A program made the position numbers and the translations under genes. A stretch of DNA of 60,000 nucleotides from Tubiluchus corallicola. Taxonomy: Eukaryota; Priapulida; Priapulimorpha; Priapulimorphida; Tubiluchidae. Shown here one piece after another: positions 22,780 through 39,184 of the stretch. Each line of letters begins with the position of its first letter. Positions within the stretch are counted from its first letter, which is position 1. The notes beneath the pieces are model-generated. The model was not told the origin of the DNA. It was given only the letters and a program-made list of their open reading frames with translations, and made no database searches. The stretch is taken from NCBI GenBank assembly GCA_030141605.1, contig JAQGDQ010000333.1:126001-186000 (forward strand), given 5' to 3'.

Positions 22780-23030
22780 CATGATTTTTATTTTTTTCTG
22801 TTGTTTTATTTTTGTTTTTGAATTTCTGCACGTTTATGTATTTTTATTATAGTTGTGTGTGCTGTCATTAGCGTCTTTTTGTTTACTGTCCTTTGAGAAG
22901 GGTGGTTGACTCGATAACCTTTGATTTTTCGCCACCCTTTCTCCCATGTTCGTTTGTATTTTTGTGTATTTTATTGTCAAATCATTGTAAATTTATGGAG
23001 GAAAATAAAATTACTATTACTATTAAAGTT
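22780..23030 (+). mobile_element. Possible LINE 3' tail
   Basis: T-rich sequence ending in GAGGAAAATAAAATTACTATTACTATTA. A short ATTACT-type repeat after an AATAAA-like string resembles the 3' ends of CR1/L2-type LINEs. No coding remains, so this is weak. Confidence 0.25.
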
Positions 23031-23606
23031 AAAGGAAAACTGGATAATTTTTCACATTATAACCCATTTTGAACTACAGTACAGTAGAAACTACGTTTTA
23101 ACACCAATGGGGGTATTAGCATTAATAGTGACGAGATCTTAGGCGGCCCTTATGTAATCCGTAATCCGTCGAAGGATAGAGGTTAAGCATAAATAACTTA
23201 TAAACCTCTCTACTCTTCCTTGTTTACTTTAACAATTTAAAAAATAAACATAATAGGTGGCCACGCTGCGATCATGAAGCGTAGCACAGGGTTTCAGATA
23301 TCACTATTAGTTTTGCAGTATTAGTTCGCACACTGTTAATAGAAATATTTACACTATTTACAGCTGGATGATTGATGTTCACTTGTCACTTTTTCTTGGT
23401 AACCACCGATTTTGGGCGAGTTAATGGTGGTGTTAAATACTGGTCTGTCATTCCTGTGACAATTGAAGTTTTATTCCTAGGACTGATAGTAGTTTGTTGT
23501 AGTTGTTAATTTAGTTCAGGTAGCAAGCGGATTTTAGGTGACGTCTTTTTATTTGATCATGCATCACTATCATCTTCACGTAATTGTTCCGGAAATTCAC
23601 GTTCAC

Positions 23607-24653
23607 TTACGACAGATTTTGTGTCATTTGCAACTGACATGGAATCGGTACACAATTGCTTTCTATAAAAGCTGCCGTTTCATTACTATCTTGTTGCTGC
23701 ATGAATGCGGAATGCTGGTCCGAAAAATGTACTTTAGGAGAGCATGTAATGTTATCTTCATCGATGCTAACTATTTGGTTTTTATGTATTTTAACCTTTT
23801 CTCCTTTGGCCCTTCTTGACTTTAGTTCGCTGATTAACTTTTTATTTTCCTCGTGTTCGTGCCAGGTGAGATCAGGATTTACATAGATATTATTGCAATC
23901 CTTCTTTTTATGAGAATCTTTAGCAGCCTTTAATACTTGCCATTTTTGACCAAGATGTGAAAGACGGATCCTAACTGGTCCTGTAGATGCGGATGTCGTT
24001 TTAGATGCTACCTTTAGCAGCATTGATTCCACGATTTTGACTTTTATGTTCAATGTATTTTGAACCTATTGCTCATACCACTGACTGTCTGCGACTGGTG
24101 TAAGCCCACGTATTATGATGCTACACTTTTTTGCCTTTTTTGCATTCGTTCATTAAAATCTTCAAATAGGTTGTCTACTTCACTGTCACTCAGATTACCT
24201 CTATGAACGATTTTCTTTTCTATAGTATTTATTTTTAAGTTAACATTTTTCCTAAAAGCTTCCAGCTTATCATCGATTGTTGTAACCTTATCTGTTACGT
24301 TATTCAGGTCAGTTTCAATTTTCTCAAACTTAGACTGAAAATTTATGATGTCTTGTTTCAATTGCAGGGCTGCGCTGTTGCAGTAAGTACAGTACCAGTG
24401 TACCTCATTCTCATCATTCATCAGTACATCATACAATGTATCGCTCACACCGACACATGATGTGTGGAACTATCTTTCGCATATTTCACACTATACACCT
24501 TTATCATAATCTTTAATTACTGTTTTACATTTGGGGCACGTTACACGTTAAGATGATGTGTCAGGGGTTAATAGATTTCGTTCTGTGTTGTTTTTCTTTC
24601 TTACATTTATTGTTTGATTTGGATTTGTTAACATGTGCAGAAACTGAGTTCAT
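23607..24653 (-). pseudogene. LINE ORF1-like protein with PHD-type finger and coiled coil (broken)
   Basis: On the minus strand a Cys/His finger reads CPKCKTVIKDYDKG, CEICER, FHTSCVGVSD and HWYCTYCNS (about 24545-24365); the C4HC3 spacing fits a PHD finger, with one stop inside it. A coiled coil follows (LKQDIINFQSKFEKIETDLN onward) to 24113. After a frame break, 24053-23607 carries a basic C-terminal domain (RIRLSHLGQKWQVLKAAKD, NNIYVNPDLTWHEHEENKK) typical of ORF1 proteins of CR1/L2-like elements. An ATG at 24653 is plausible but its frame is lost before the finger. Confidence 0.7.
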
Positions 24654-24739
24654 TTTAGTCTCTGTTTAATCTAGCAATTTCAAAACATAGACGATATGGA
24701 ACGAACTCACCAGAAACCTCGGTCTGTCGAAACCAGGCA

Positions 24740-25190
24740 TTGATTGTTCAAAAAAATCACGAGATACTCGATGTGCCACTAAATGCAAATGGCGGAAAAT
24801 CACACAAATCATAGGCATTAATAGCGGAAAATCATTCAACGTCACGTAACTGTCATGTCAAACTAAATTTTGACAAATATTTCAATGTCTAATTATCGAT
24901 TATGCTTTCCGAACACGTTTCACTTATTTCTGTATAACATAGTGTAATTTTTTCTTAAAGAAAAGTTGATTGTTCAAAAAGTCACGAAATACTCGTTGTG
25001 CCGCTAAATGCAAATGGCGGAAAATCACACGAATCATCGGCATTAATGGCGGAAAATTATTCGACGTCAACTAACTGTCTGGTCACACTAAATTTTGACG
25101 AATATTTCAATGTCTAATTATCGATTATGCTTTCCGAACACGTTTCACTTATATCTGTAAAACATAGTGTATTTTTTCTCGGAGAAAACA
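24740..25190 (-). repeat. Two tandem units of about 226 bp upstream of the LINE ORF1
   Basis: Unit 1 (24740-24965) and unit 2 (24966-25190) are in direct tandem and share TTGATTGTTCAAAAA, AATGCAAATGGCGGAAAATC, and ATTATCGATTATGCTTTCCG. They lie immediately 5' of the minus-strand ORF1. Tandem 5' promoter monomers are known in some LINEs, so these may be promoter units. Confidence 0.8.
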
Positions 25191-25829
25191 AATAAATTTG
25201 CAAAAATTTTGGGGAGCTCAAAAAAGTCGACGTGTCACTTTGCGATCGCAGCGCCACCCCCTTGCCGATTCTTATGGGGGAGTACTTTTAGCTGTACATG
25301 TGGTGCTGCTAAAGCAATGGAAAGAATGCTTGGAGACTCAATGTGGAATCCTTTGGGTAGAATACACTGCGAAAACTTGGTGTGTACTTACTATCGTCCT
25401 GCCAGACGATATAGTATATATATATAGTTCTATATATAGTATATAGAATATATTATATAAAAGTAGAGACATAAGTTAAAAACATAAAGTAAGTTGCAGA
25501 AAGGCAGAAATAACTCAGTTTTGTGAAAACATTTCACAACACTAGTTCCCTTGTTACATGTGGGTTATTCTGATCAAGAGAATCTGAGGAAAGAACAATT
25601 ACTTATAAAGATTACAAGTTTATAAAGTTACGACTGAGAACATAAAAAGGTAAGAAAAAGATATTTTTATTACGAAATTTGAAATTGAACTAAATATGGG
25701 ATATTTTGGTGTCATAGGCAGGTCAGTACAAGGGATAAAATTAACAAATATGGGACGTGTCTCATATATCAGCAGGCTTCTGGCAATCCTACTACAAGCC
25801 CAATTACAACAAATTAATGCATCGGAAGA
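25191..25829. other. Non-coding, with a short TATA-rich run
   Basis: No supported gene. About 25410-25460 is a TATATAGT-type low-complexity run. Confidence 0.4.
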
Positions 25830-27170
25830 GTCAATTGACTTAATACAAATGACCAAATGAATATAAACAAATTGTGATCATGGGAGACTTCATCGCTGTC
25901 TTACACGCCAACTGATGCTGTGGCGAAGCTTTTATCAGTTGTCTTGATGACTTTGAGTTGATACAGCTGGTCAACGATCCAACTTATCTGTCTCCTCAAT
26001 ACTGTTCAGCCCAAAGTAGGACTTGTTCTGTGTCAGCCATAGTTCTGCTGTCAGTATTATGGCAGTGGCTGATAACATTTAAACCCTACTTGTGATCACA
26101 ATGCTCTGGAATGTGTTCTAAGCCTTGACTGCAAGCAAAGAACGAAGATTTCGAAACTGGTTTTCATGTACAAAAATGCTGAATTTGGTCACAAGAACAC
26201 TCTGTTAGCTTTAGCACCATGGGACTTGGTGACACCATGGGACTTGGTCACTACGACATGGGATGTTACAGTGACAACTTGGACTTATAATAGATGGTTT
26301 GACTTATTTTATGCTTGCATGACTGAGTCAGTTCCACGGAAATTGTTGCTGATACAAGTAATCATCACTCTTTATTAAATGACTTAACTGTATTATATAA
26401 ATCTGCCATGCTGCATACTCACTAAAATTTTAATGGAATATGCAGCTAATTAAGGAGATAAGCATACACAAATATTTAGGTGCTCATTTTCCAGTGATCT
26501 CTCATAGAACCCTCATATAAACATATTAATTCTTGTGCAAGGCTGCTATCGGATTTCATTTTTAGAACTTGTAAAGCCACTCATTTTCCAGTGATCTCTC
26601 ATGGAACCCTCATATAAACAATATTAATTCCTGTGCAAGGCTGCTATTGGATTTCATTTTTAGATCTTGTAACGCCAGAAATGTGCAGAAATTTCTAAAC
26701 TTTTCTATGCACTTGTGAGGCCAATACTTGAATATTGCGCATTTGTGTGTTCATCACACACTACCTACACATCCTATAACATTGAGTCCTCCCTCCAGAG
26801 AAAGGCTACCAGATACATGACTCTGCTATCAGGGCTGAAATGGCTAATTATAATGATCGTTTGAATGTTTTTCAATATTGAGCCTAAAATGGTGCTGAGA
26901 TTTGTTCTTGGTTGTAGTCGAGTATAAAGCACTTAACAACTGCTTCTCTCATCTGGTTGACTATTGCTGAACTTTCTCCAAAAACTCTCATTTTTCCGAC
27001 CATTTGTTACATAATAACAATCGTGCAACTTGTTTATGGGAATCCCTTTTTCATCGGTTTCTGCGCTTAAGGAATTAGTTTCCTAGTGATATAAAAGAAG
27101 TAAGAACACTCTGAGTGCAAAGCTGGAAGTTATTACACGAATAACAAATATATTTTTACTTAGTTGCTAA
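25830..27170 (+). mobile_element. Decayed CR1-like LINE fragment
   Basis: 25860-26110 reads as the second half of an EEP endonuclease: IVIMGDF, then LDDFELIQLVNDPTYLSP, then a CDHNA-like stretch. After a deletion that removes most of the RT, 26700-26870 reads as the C-terminal region (FYALVRPILEYCAFVCSSHT, SSLQRKATRYMT). The tail continues to about 27170 with SDHLLHNNNRA. Multiple stops and shifts are present. The motifs and their order match CR1/L2-type elements. Confidence 0.65.
26484..26678 (+). repeat. 97-bp tandem duplication inside the LINE fragment
   Basis: 26484-26580 and 26581-26678 are adjacent direct copies (TCATTTTCCAGTGATCTCTC, TGCAAGGCTGCTAT, GGATTTCATTTTTAG) differing at a few positions. 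Confidence 0.9.
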
Positions 27171-30309
<3,139 letters not shown>

Positions 30310-30507
30310 ATTGGAACATTTTGGTTTGTTTCTTAATTTATTTAAGTTTAAACATCAAATTCGATTTCTGAAGATCATTCAATGGAACATCTAAAAATTA
30401 AATTGTTTTTGCTTTGTAATCTACTGAGTTTTGTAAATGGCAAAAAAAGAAAATAATGCATATTTCTTACATGCAAACATTTATCTGCAAACCATCTGTC
30501 CAGCTTT

Positions 30508-30620
30508 GATGGCCAAACAGCCGAGTGGTCACAGTGTATGTATTTAGTAATTGAAATAAAGTAACACCGAGGCTAGTGTCAGGATGGATGACTGCAGGGT
30601 TCTATACTCACTATAGCTGC
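30508..30620 (+). repeat. Possible tRNA-derived SINE
   Basis: GATGGCCAAACAGCCGAGTG resembles a tRNA-Ser/Leu type A box (30518-30530), and GGGTTCTATACTC (30597-30609) a B box, at tRNA-like spacing. No cloverleaf with paired acceptor stem is evident, so it is not a tRNA gene. The 3' limit is unclear; a second GGGTTCAGTCCCACC lies near 30730. Confidence 0.4.
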
Positions 30621-32002
30621 TTTCATTCTCCCACATACGGATTGTGGCTGTTTGTAACACGGCAGGTATGTAGTCACATCAGTTCTGGTTCAATGTCTCT
30701 TTTTACACTTGCGGATTGATATCGAATTGGGTTCAGTCCCACCAAGAGCATCAACATGTAGTAACTTCTACCACTGAATGCTAGATTGTAGCTTTAAAAA
30801 ATGTGCACATTATAAGGTGTACAGAACTTGCAATGCTGTAAATTTTCATTGTACTGCAACTAATGCAGGCATTTTTTGCCTTGACATCTTTACATTGGCA
30901 TTCATACCCTATTAAACAGTTACTGGAAGCTCAACAGTATTCCTATTTTGGATCAGTTTTTGTTTTTTATTGGCAACACACATTTATCTATCTTTGTAAA
31001 AACATTTCTGTGTAAAATAAATATCTGTGCTCAAGTTATGATATTATTTGTGCCATCTCTCAAGAAGTCTAATCCATCTTACGACAACAGTAGATACACC
31101 TACAGTCATATAGGTATCAAAATTTTTTTATTTACTTAACATCAGATATTGCTCATTGCATTAAAATACATAATACGTAAAAAATAAAATGAATACATGT
31201 ACCCCATTTGCATGCACTGTAATCATGAATGATCAGTGCAGATCTTATAAGGTAAAATAATCTTATGTGATTGAATCAATGGTGTTTATGCTTGAAACGA
31301 CCAAGAATTCTACAGTGCAAAAAAATCACAGCAAGCAAACTAAATAAAGGCATCAAACTTACAGACACCTAAAAATCACAATAACTAATTTTCAAACAAG
31401 TTATCAATGACAAATATGTTCAAACATCAATTACATCTATCAATAATAACATGAAAAATAGATCAATAATTACACTATCAAAATTTGCATTTAATGAACA
31501 TTTTGGCATACATTTATGGGACATAGCATGGTCAAAACGTATTTGGGGCTATAAGTAGAATATGCTGTTTTGATTAAAATTCACAGCACCTTTCACCATT
31601 TGTTATCACTAGCAGTTAAATAAAGTGAAAATGTCACTGACCTGCCCGGACAAACCAGTTATTTTAGAAATAAAAACAGAAAGTAGTGTACATTTTGAAA
31701 GTAAAATCAACACTACAGCACAAGTAACTTTTCAAGTCTTTCAAGACATGCATAAAACTGCACAACTATTAAATTTTGGATCTGCGCTTGTGTGTTTTAA
31801 ATTAAATCACACATTAGCAGGTATTATAAAGGTACAAAATTTAGTTAAAGTATTTGGCAGTTGGCCATAATCTTTAAAGCAATCTGCAGTAATATTAGCA
31901 ATCTGCATACTACAGTAATTATAAGTGTAAGTTTTCAAAAAATAACAAGCTATTATAGACGTGAACTTTTTTACCCAACGCTCATAGACATATTGCTGAG
32001 AA

Positions 32003-32081
32003 AAAATGCATGACACGGCAAACATGATATCATGTTCCATCTAATGATGCTATACAAATACATGAAATGACCTTTCAATGA
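32003..32081 (+). repeat. Direct repeat copy A (about 79 bp)
   Basis: Shares ATGCATGACACGGCAAACAT and ATGATATCATGTTCCATC with 32457-32535. Confidence 0.9.
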
Positions 32082-32456
32082 AAAGATCTGTGTGGCAAAC
32101 ACTGTGATGTATACAACTCAGGCAAACGCATTCAATAAATAAAATAACATGTCCAGGCTTTAGCACAACAACAATTAGAAGCATACCTGCATAAGAAAAA
32201 AATTATTTGTGTTACACTTTACAAAAACTCACAAGTGTTTATCAATGCAATTTACAAAGACAAACTGAGCCAATGCTTAAGGCCGCGTTTCAACTGTGCC
32301 TGCACAGACACAATATGCGTGACTGACACGGAGCAACAGCACGCCGAGTTCACACGGAAAGCTACGTATAAATATAGATCCACACGTTGACAAACTTTTT
32401 TTCTGCACATGTAACTTTATTTCTATACATGCTCTAATGTTCTTTCCCTTTACGAC

Positions 32457-32535
32457 AAAATGCATGACACGGCAAACATGATATCATGTTCCATCAAATA
32501 ATGCTATAACAATACATGAAATGACCTTTCAATAA
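32457..32535 (+). repeat. Direct repeat copy B (about 79 bp)
   Basis: Partner of 32003-32081, 454 bp away. The insert between them is more G+C-rich in part (GGCCGCGTTTCAACTGTG near 32281). Confidence 0.9.
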
Positions 32536-33602
32536 ATGACCCTAAATACAGTTAGAGATTTTAGATGACAGGCGTGAGTGAAATAGATTTTGAGGTTAAC
32601 GACGAAGCATTTAGTTTTTAATAATTATTTAAGTTTTTCCAACATTTCTGTACATTTTGGTCAAGTTTTTTGATTATTGTTTCATGCATTTTGTCAAATT
32701 TATGGTAAACATTTACATATACTGTAGCCGCAGAATTTCCATTTGTCCCATTGACCTATTGCTATTGCAAACATATACGATTTTTGCGGTCATAAAATGG
32801 TGGACGGAAAAATCTCTGTATGTGTCTGTTGGTACAGATGAAGCTGAAACGTGGTCTAACACTATGAATAATTACAATTTTAACAACTAAAATCAACTGC
32901 TCCAGCTGGAGAAAAATGCAAAACTAACTTTGACAGAAATATTCAAACATGATTACAGTACTACTTAAAATCACTTAACAAGCACCTTGTTTAAATCACA
33001 TAGCACAGACAGAAATAGCATTTCAATTTTGCAGAAAATATTTCCTCGTATAGCAAAATTATCCTTGGCACTTCAATATGGACAAGCATAAATCATAAAG
33101 TGACAGCATATCGACAATACTGCAAAGTGCAAACTAAATGCAGCCCACGTCCCACAATATTGTCATGATTTGCAGAAAAACACCTATGAAAATTATGCTC
33201 ATTTACTAATACAAAACAGTCAATGTGTCACCTCATTACCACTATAAGAGATGGCATTTATGGAGAAGTCTGTTACAGGTCTGAGAAATAATAATTAGGT
33301 AAATCATACCAATTTACAGCTCCAGAACTCTTTTTATCAAAAATGCTGCTTTGTGATTAATGCACCATCAATTCTAATTTAGCAAATAATTCTACATGAC
33401 TGCAACACACGGCATGTTTAGTATCAATCATTTTCTTACAAATATGCAAAAAATCACTATACAATGTTCAAAAAGAAATGTACTCAACTGATACATGATG
33501 TATCAGCAATCACTGGTGAACATTCTACTCTATTCAGTTGAAATTTAATTAAAACAATTATTCTTGATGCCGATTCACCACTTTCTTTGCATGTGACACA
33601 GC

Positions 33603-33721
33603 TTACTCTTCTGGATCCTCGACAGCTGCCCAAGCCTCCTCTGCAAGAGCATAATACTTGTTTGCTAGACGGCCTTTCATGGCAGCCATGGCAGCATCTG
33701 CAGCTTCTGTATACAATTCTC
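33603..33721 (-). CDS. EEF2K: EEF2K exon 13 and stop
   Basis: ELYTEAADAAMAAMKGRLAN, then KYYALAEEAWAAVEDPEE and TAA. This C-terminus is diagnostic of eEF2K (substrate-recruiting tail). Confidence 0.95.
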
Positions 33722-36700
33722 CTAGGAAAAAAAATACAGATGTGTTAATCAAATTTAGGCCACTGAAGATCTAAAGAAAGTGAATGACAACTTCCCAACA
33801 ATGACACCAAGTGAAAAGGGAGTGCTGCAAGTGCATGGCACAGCTGCATTTTACACGTTTCTCAAGATATTTCATAGAGACCTTATTATTTAGTACATTT
33901 AAAATTAATGTCCATTTTTAAATGTGCATCTAAAATTACATGCATCGCTACAACAGGCTAATTGGGGGTGGGAGAAAATTATCCTTTACAATCGACAGTC
34001 TATCATAAAAGAAGGGTTTGCCCACCCTATGAGTAGAATGTCTTGTATTGGAAAAGGATCCACTGAAATGGACTGAATGGGATGTCTAGTTTAATCATTC
34101 TGACATTTGCTGTTTTTTGTAAATGCTAACAAATTCCTGTCAGCTTGCTTTCAAAGTGATGTAACAAAACAGAAACTGATCCAGAAGATAGGCATATTTT
34201 ATTGAAACTACATGCTCACTGTCTCAGGCAAAACATTTCGTGTATATCCTGTAGACAAAGGGTCTGTATATTCTTTTACTTCCCTACTGTTTGTTTGTCA
34301 ATAACGGTCATAGCTGCATTTATATTTGACTAGTTTATTTTTTGTGACAATCACAAGTGGTTATACAGTAATTTAATGTTCAAAAATACTATGATGGTAT
34401 GAAGTTGCTGCATTAGAATGTAACATAATACTGCAACCCTAGATTATAGCTCTGCAGAATCCTGCATACTTGATTGGCCACTGGCATTGTCTGACTGTCA
34501 GCATGCTTATTTCTTGCTAAATTCAAATTAAATGTCCCGCTGTGTTTATAGTAATGTTAATAACAAACTGGTGTCTTGAACATTGATTACTAAATCATTA
34601 ATACCAGTAATTATAATAATTATTATTCAGTGCACTTAAACAGAAATTTTAGTCTTCATTGTAGAAGCTTTATTTGAAATCACAGGTAAAATAACAAGAA
34701 GATAACAATGTACAGAAATAATATGTTCAGTTAAAATACTTGTACTTTTTTATTCTCTTAGTAATATTATAAGCAGTCCTTGTAATTTTTTCAGTCAATA
34801 AAATGCTTAAAATTCGTGGACTAATAAAATTATCCTGAGCTTTGACAAGAAAGCTAATGACAGTGATAGTGCAGAGAGAACAAGAAGACAAAAAATAAGG
34901 CAACATAAAGGGCATTGGAGTGCAAGAATATTTACGCCATTTATTTTTATTTGTTAAAGAAGGTAGTAGCAGCTGCTGTTATTATAACAAAAAACTAAAA
35001 CATAAATGTCCAACAAATTTAGTGATCATTTCGACATTTTAGTCACCGAAGTATGCTTCAGAAGACTCAAAACTTGGCTAAAATACAGGAAAACCCATTA
35101 GCTGAGGGGCTGTGGAAGTTACTTTGGCTTCTCTGGGCTTTGCATACATCTTTTTCTTAGTCTTGGGCACTTCTTCCTTTCAAAAATCCTAGATCCACCC
35201 ATGCAAAAGTTGATAAACTTATTTTCATTACTTGATTTCTTCTAGCAGCTGCAGCTATTTGCCATTGTGTGGCTGGGAGAAATTCACAAGCAATTTTGCA
35301 ACACATATCAACTAGAACAAGTGAGGATGTGATAATTGCGAGGTAAACACAAAAGACTTTTACACTAATGTAAAAAACGAAGAAATAACTTAGAAGCTCA
35401 TTCTTGTTAATTATAACAGCACTTTTTGCATATCTGTTTACTGGCCAGTAGTTAATCAATTTAGCAGCAGTAATTAATTTACGACATCTAGAATGTGTAA
35501 TTTAACCTAGATCTCCTAAAAATCACATAGGCAAAAGAGCAAAATGTCCTGTAGTGTATTTTTATTTAGGCAAAGACATGGTGCTACTGTAGGATAGACT
35601 ATAGACATGTAAAAATTACAGAGCATTAAAACAGCAGTGATTCAGGATTGGAACTGCCAGTTTCTTAGCTTAGTTCTTGTTTAGTTCTTTCCTTCTTATC
35701 AGCCTTCTTAACTACAGTAGGCGCCGCTTAATAGACTAACTTTGGGACCGACGTGTTTTGACCAAATTAACCGACTGAACCTATTAACCGATGGGTGTAC
35801 TATTACAGGTATAGAAGTATGAGTCATCTGCTTACTATGCACTGCAAAGGTTTTTAATGAATTTCAGAAATAAAAATTGCCTAAATTCCTTTGTGCAGTT
35901 AAAAATTAGAAAAAAACATTTTAAAATATTAATTTATATAAGTGAAATAGTAATAAATTAAAAAGATAACTTTTCTAAATCACAGACTTTTCTGCTTATT
36001 TGCAAAAATTACAAAAATTCTTTCAAAGTCAGCTGCCTCATTTTCTCGCAAAGAAGTTGCCTGCAAAGTTCTCGTAATTATAAAAACGTTGAAAATCTGT
36101 TGTTGTGTGTGACTAAGACAGCTCTGAATCGTCTGCTCACTTACATTGGTCTAATTTGCTGTACGATGTTTACTCTTGTCAGTCACAAGGAATACCTGCT
36201 GATTACTGTACCTGCATATTAACTCATCAAGAGTGAAAGCGTGATTTGCAACAAGAGCATCAAAATGAAACCACTAGGAAAGCGATTAAATGTTTAGCTT
36301 TCAGAAATTCTTTGAGTAACAGTGGGTGAGGGGGTAACAGATTCAAAGCGAAACCGCTATGCTAGCGTATTAACGCATGATAAACGTACCTGCTTACAAA
36401 CAAAACGGCACTTAACATGATTGTTTCTGTATACATAGTGCACAAAAGGGAAGTAAAGATGACATAAAAGTAGGAGAGGCTCTTTGGGCACATACAAATA
36501 TCTTATTTTAAGTAGGTTAAATAAAATATTGAGTCAATTATGCGGTGTTATTTGAGTTAATTACCGATAGTTTCTATGTATATTTGAATAGAAGTGGCCC
36601 GTTCCAGGAGTTTGTGAGTCAATAAAATGATTGAGTCTATTAACCGTGAGTCTATTAAGCGGCGCCTACTTTATATAGAACTACTAATAATTACAGCACA

Positions 36701-38258
36701 AACATGACTTTTGGTGAATAATAAAATGGTCTGTTCTAATGGTAACACAGATATGTGTTGCACGATGCAGCAAATCACAGACTGACAAGAGCTTGACTTC
36801 AGTCCGTTATAGGTATAGTGACTTCAGTATAATTAAAGTGCATTAGACAAACAAAAATAGTGTGTTCTATTCTGTTATAACGACAGTTTACTGAAATTCA
36901 AATCTAACCTATAATTTAATTTACAGTTTTAGTAATTATACTGCAAAGTATATCACAACAGTGTTACTATTACAGTTCAAAACAATCAAACTGGAAATGG
37001 TAACACATGAGCCTATGACAAGGTGTATTTTATAATTAATTTTTTTCTGTTTTCTACTTCATTTAATTTGTAAAATTCAAATCATAGTTGTTTTAAATCT
37101 TTAAATCTGCTTGCACATGCAAAAGTAAAGTAAGCTAAAAATCTCATTGGCTGTGTAAAAAACGCATGAATTGTACAAAATATTAAAAACGGATCAGTAC
37201 TAACCAGCAAAACTCGGATCCATCTGTAGACTATGACCTCCCTGCATCCACAACTCTGCTTGAGCAGCCATTAGCATATATGGTGGATCATCCATAGTGG
37301 AATCAAAATCCCCACTAGCATCTGGACAGGTGGTTGTATGCAGTGCTCGATCATACCAATATGCCGCTTCCTTCCAATCTTTAGTTCTGGTATATAAGAT
37401 AACTGTTCAATTATTCATTTAAAGTACAAACAAAGGGTAAACAATATGCAATTAACATCTAAATCAGCTACAATTGCAGCAAAAAGATGGGAGCAAAGGA
37501 TAACTGCATTTTCTATTGCAAAAAAATCAAATGATTATAATTAGCGCAAGCTTATGAAAATCCATTTAAAAAGCAATATTATCAGGCATGTGATTAGATA
37601 CAAGAAAGTGAATTGTGCTGAAATAATTAATGTTATAATTAAATAAACCAACTCCTTAATAACAAAAGCTGTTATTGTTACAGTAAAATTATTCTTCATT
37701 AACTGTACAGAAAACAACAACAAAAGTAAAGCTGAACTTTACCGTTTTGTCCCTAAACCATCGCCACTTCCATATGCTTTAGCCATATATATCATTGCTG
37801 ACCGATCACCTGCATCTGCAGCTTGAAGCATATAGTGAATACCCAGATCATCATTATCAGAGTTTGGCTGTAAAAAGTAAATACACTGAACATATTAAAA
37901 GTTAAATGAAATTCACTATGATGAAAACTTTTAATCAGTTATATGTTCCATGTGAACAAGTATGCAGTAAAATTTGCGATGTCATATTTATTCGCAATTT
38001 ACATTCGAAAGTTTATAGTTTCAATTATTTTCTATACCTGCGTTAATACAAAAATGGGATGTAATATAACTGAAATAGACCCAGCTCTTATAACAATATT
38101 TACAACATTTACATGCAGCACTGAAAGTCCAGGAATGAATAAAACAAATTCAAACTGAAAGCACTTTGAAAAGTTTTATATTGAAAAGCTTCAAGCTAAG
38201 CTGATGTTGTCTCATAACTAATGACCAGATAAGTAACCGTGTAACCAGTATATTGTCA

Positions 38259-38289
<31 letters not shown>

Positions 38290-39126
38290 TTACACAGTTA
38301 CTTATCTGTATGTATGTATAACATAATATATTTATAGCTGAAGGGACAAAAACATGTGCCGAAATCTTGGTCACGATATTAGGAGATAATGAAACTGCTT
38401 GAAAATTATTACACTGATGATAGTGTTATACATGCTTACGTATAAAGATCCAAAATTTTAAATCATTCCCTTAGATTTTTCCAGAAAATACAGAAGTTTA
38501 AAAATGAGAAGTCAAAAAGATAAATCCCAGAAAAATATTGTAATGTAATTATTGTTAAATTTGCAGCAAGTGCTCTATGTGTCCATAATTTTCACTACAA
38601 ACTGGATGACGACATTTCTTTCAACAGCTGACACGCTTCCTTACTTTTCTGAGTGGTATTCTGTCTCAGAACTCAACAATTTAGTTCTTCTGCATCATGT
38701 GGCGCTGTGCGACCATTGTATACTTTCTCTTTATGAGAATTTGGGACACCATAGTCCAGAGGAACAGGTCAAATTTTTTCTTGGCAACAAATCATTATCA
38801 GTGCTTTATTTTCTCTGGTGATGACCACAATGTAAATTGGTGAATTCCTTTATTGTTTTGCTCCACCTACTGAGGGATTTATATGTCACTGAATGTGGCT
38901 ATTTTTCAGTTCATGATTTGCTGACATTCTTTCTACACTTAATTTTCTAACACACAAAAGTTTTTCGGTCATAACTTTAAAACCACTAAAGCTATAAACT
39001 TTTACTTTCACAGTCTAAAGTTAATGTATTACGTTAGAACATCATGCTGTGAAATTTCAACCTTATAGGACACTCGCTTTTAGTATTATTGTAGTCTAAA
39101 TTTCAGCACATGTTTTCTGCACCACC

Positions 39127-39184
<58 letters not shown>

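Larger units (their letters stand above)
30621..33602. other. Region between the two convergent genes
   Basis: Holds the 3' ends of PSMD14 (plus) and the eEF2 kinase gene (minus), and the direct-repeat pair below. No further gene is recognised. Confidence 0.45.

Noticed and set aside
23075-23110. CAGTAGAAACTACGTTTTAACACC, resembling a pogo-like end
   Set aside because: No matching opposite end found nearby.
30510-30610. tRNA gene
   Set aside because: A/B boxes are present but there is no acceptor stem or anticodon arm that pairs.
31625-31870. 81-residue plus-strand frame after PSMD14
   Set aside because: No domain, no splice context, AT-rich composition; not supported as a gene.
36780-36895. 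Possible further MITE with CAGT and GTTATAACG strings
   Set aside because: The inverted ends do not pair convincingly and no TA duplication could be set.
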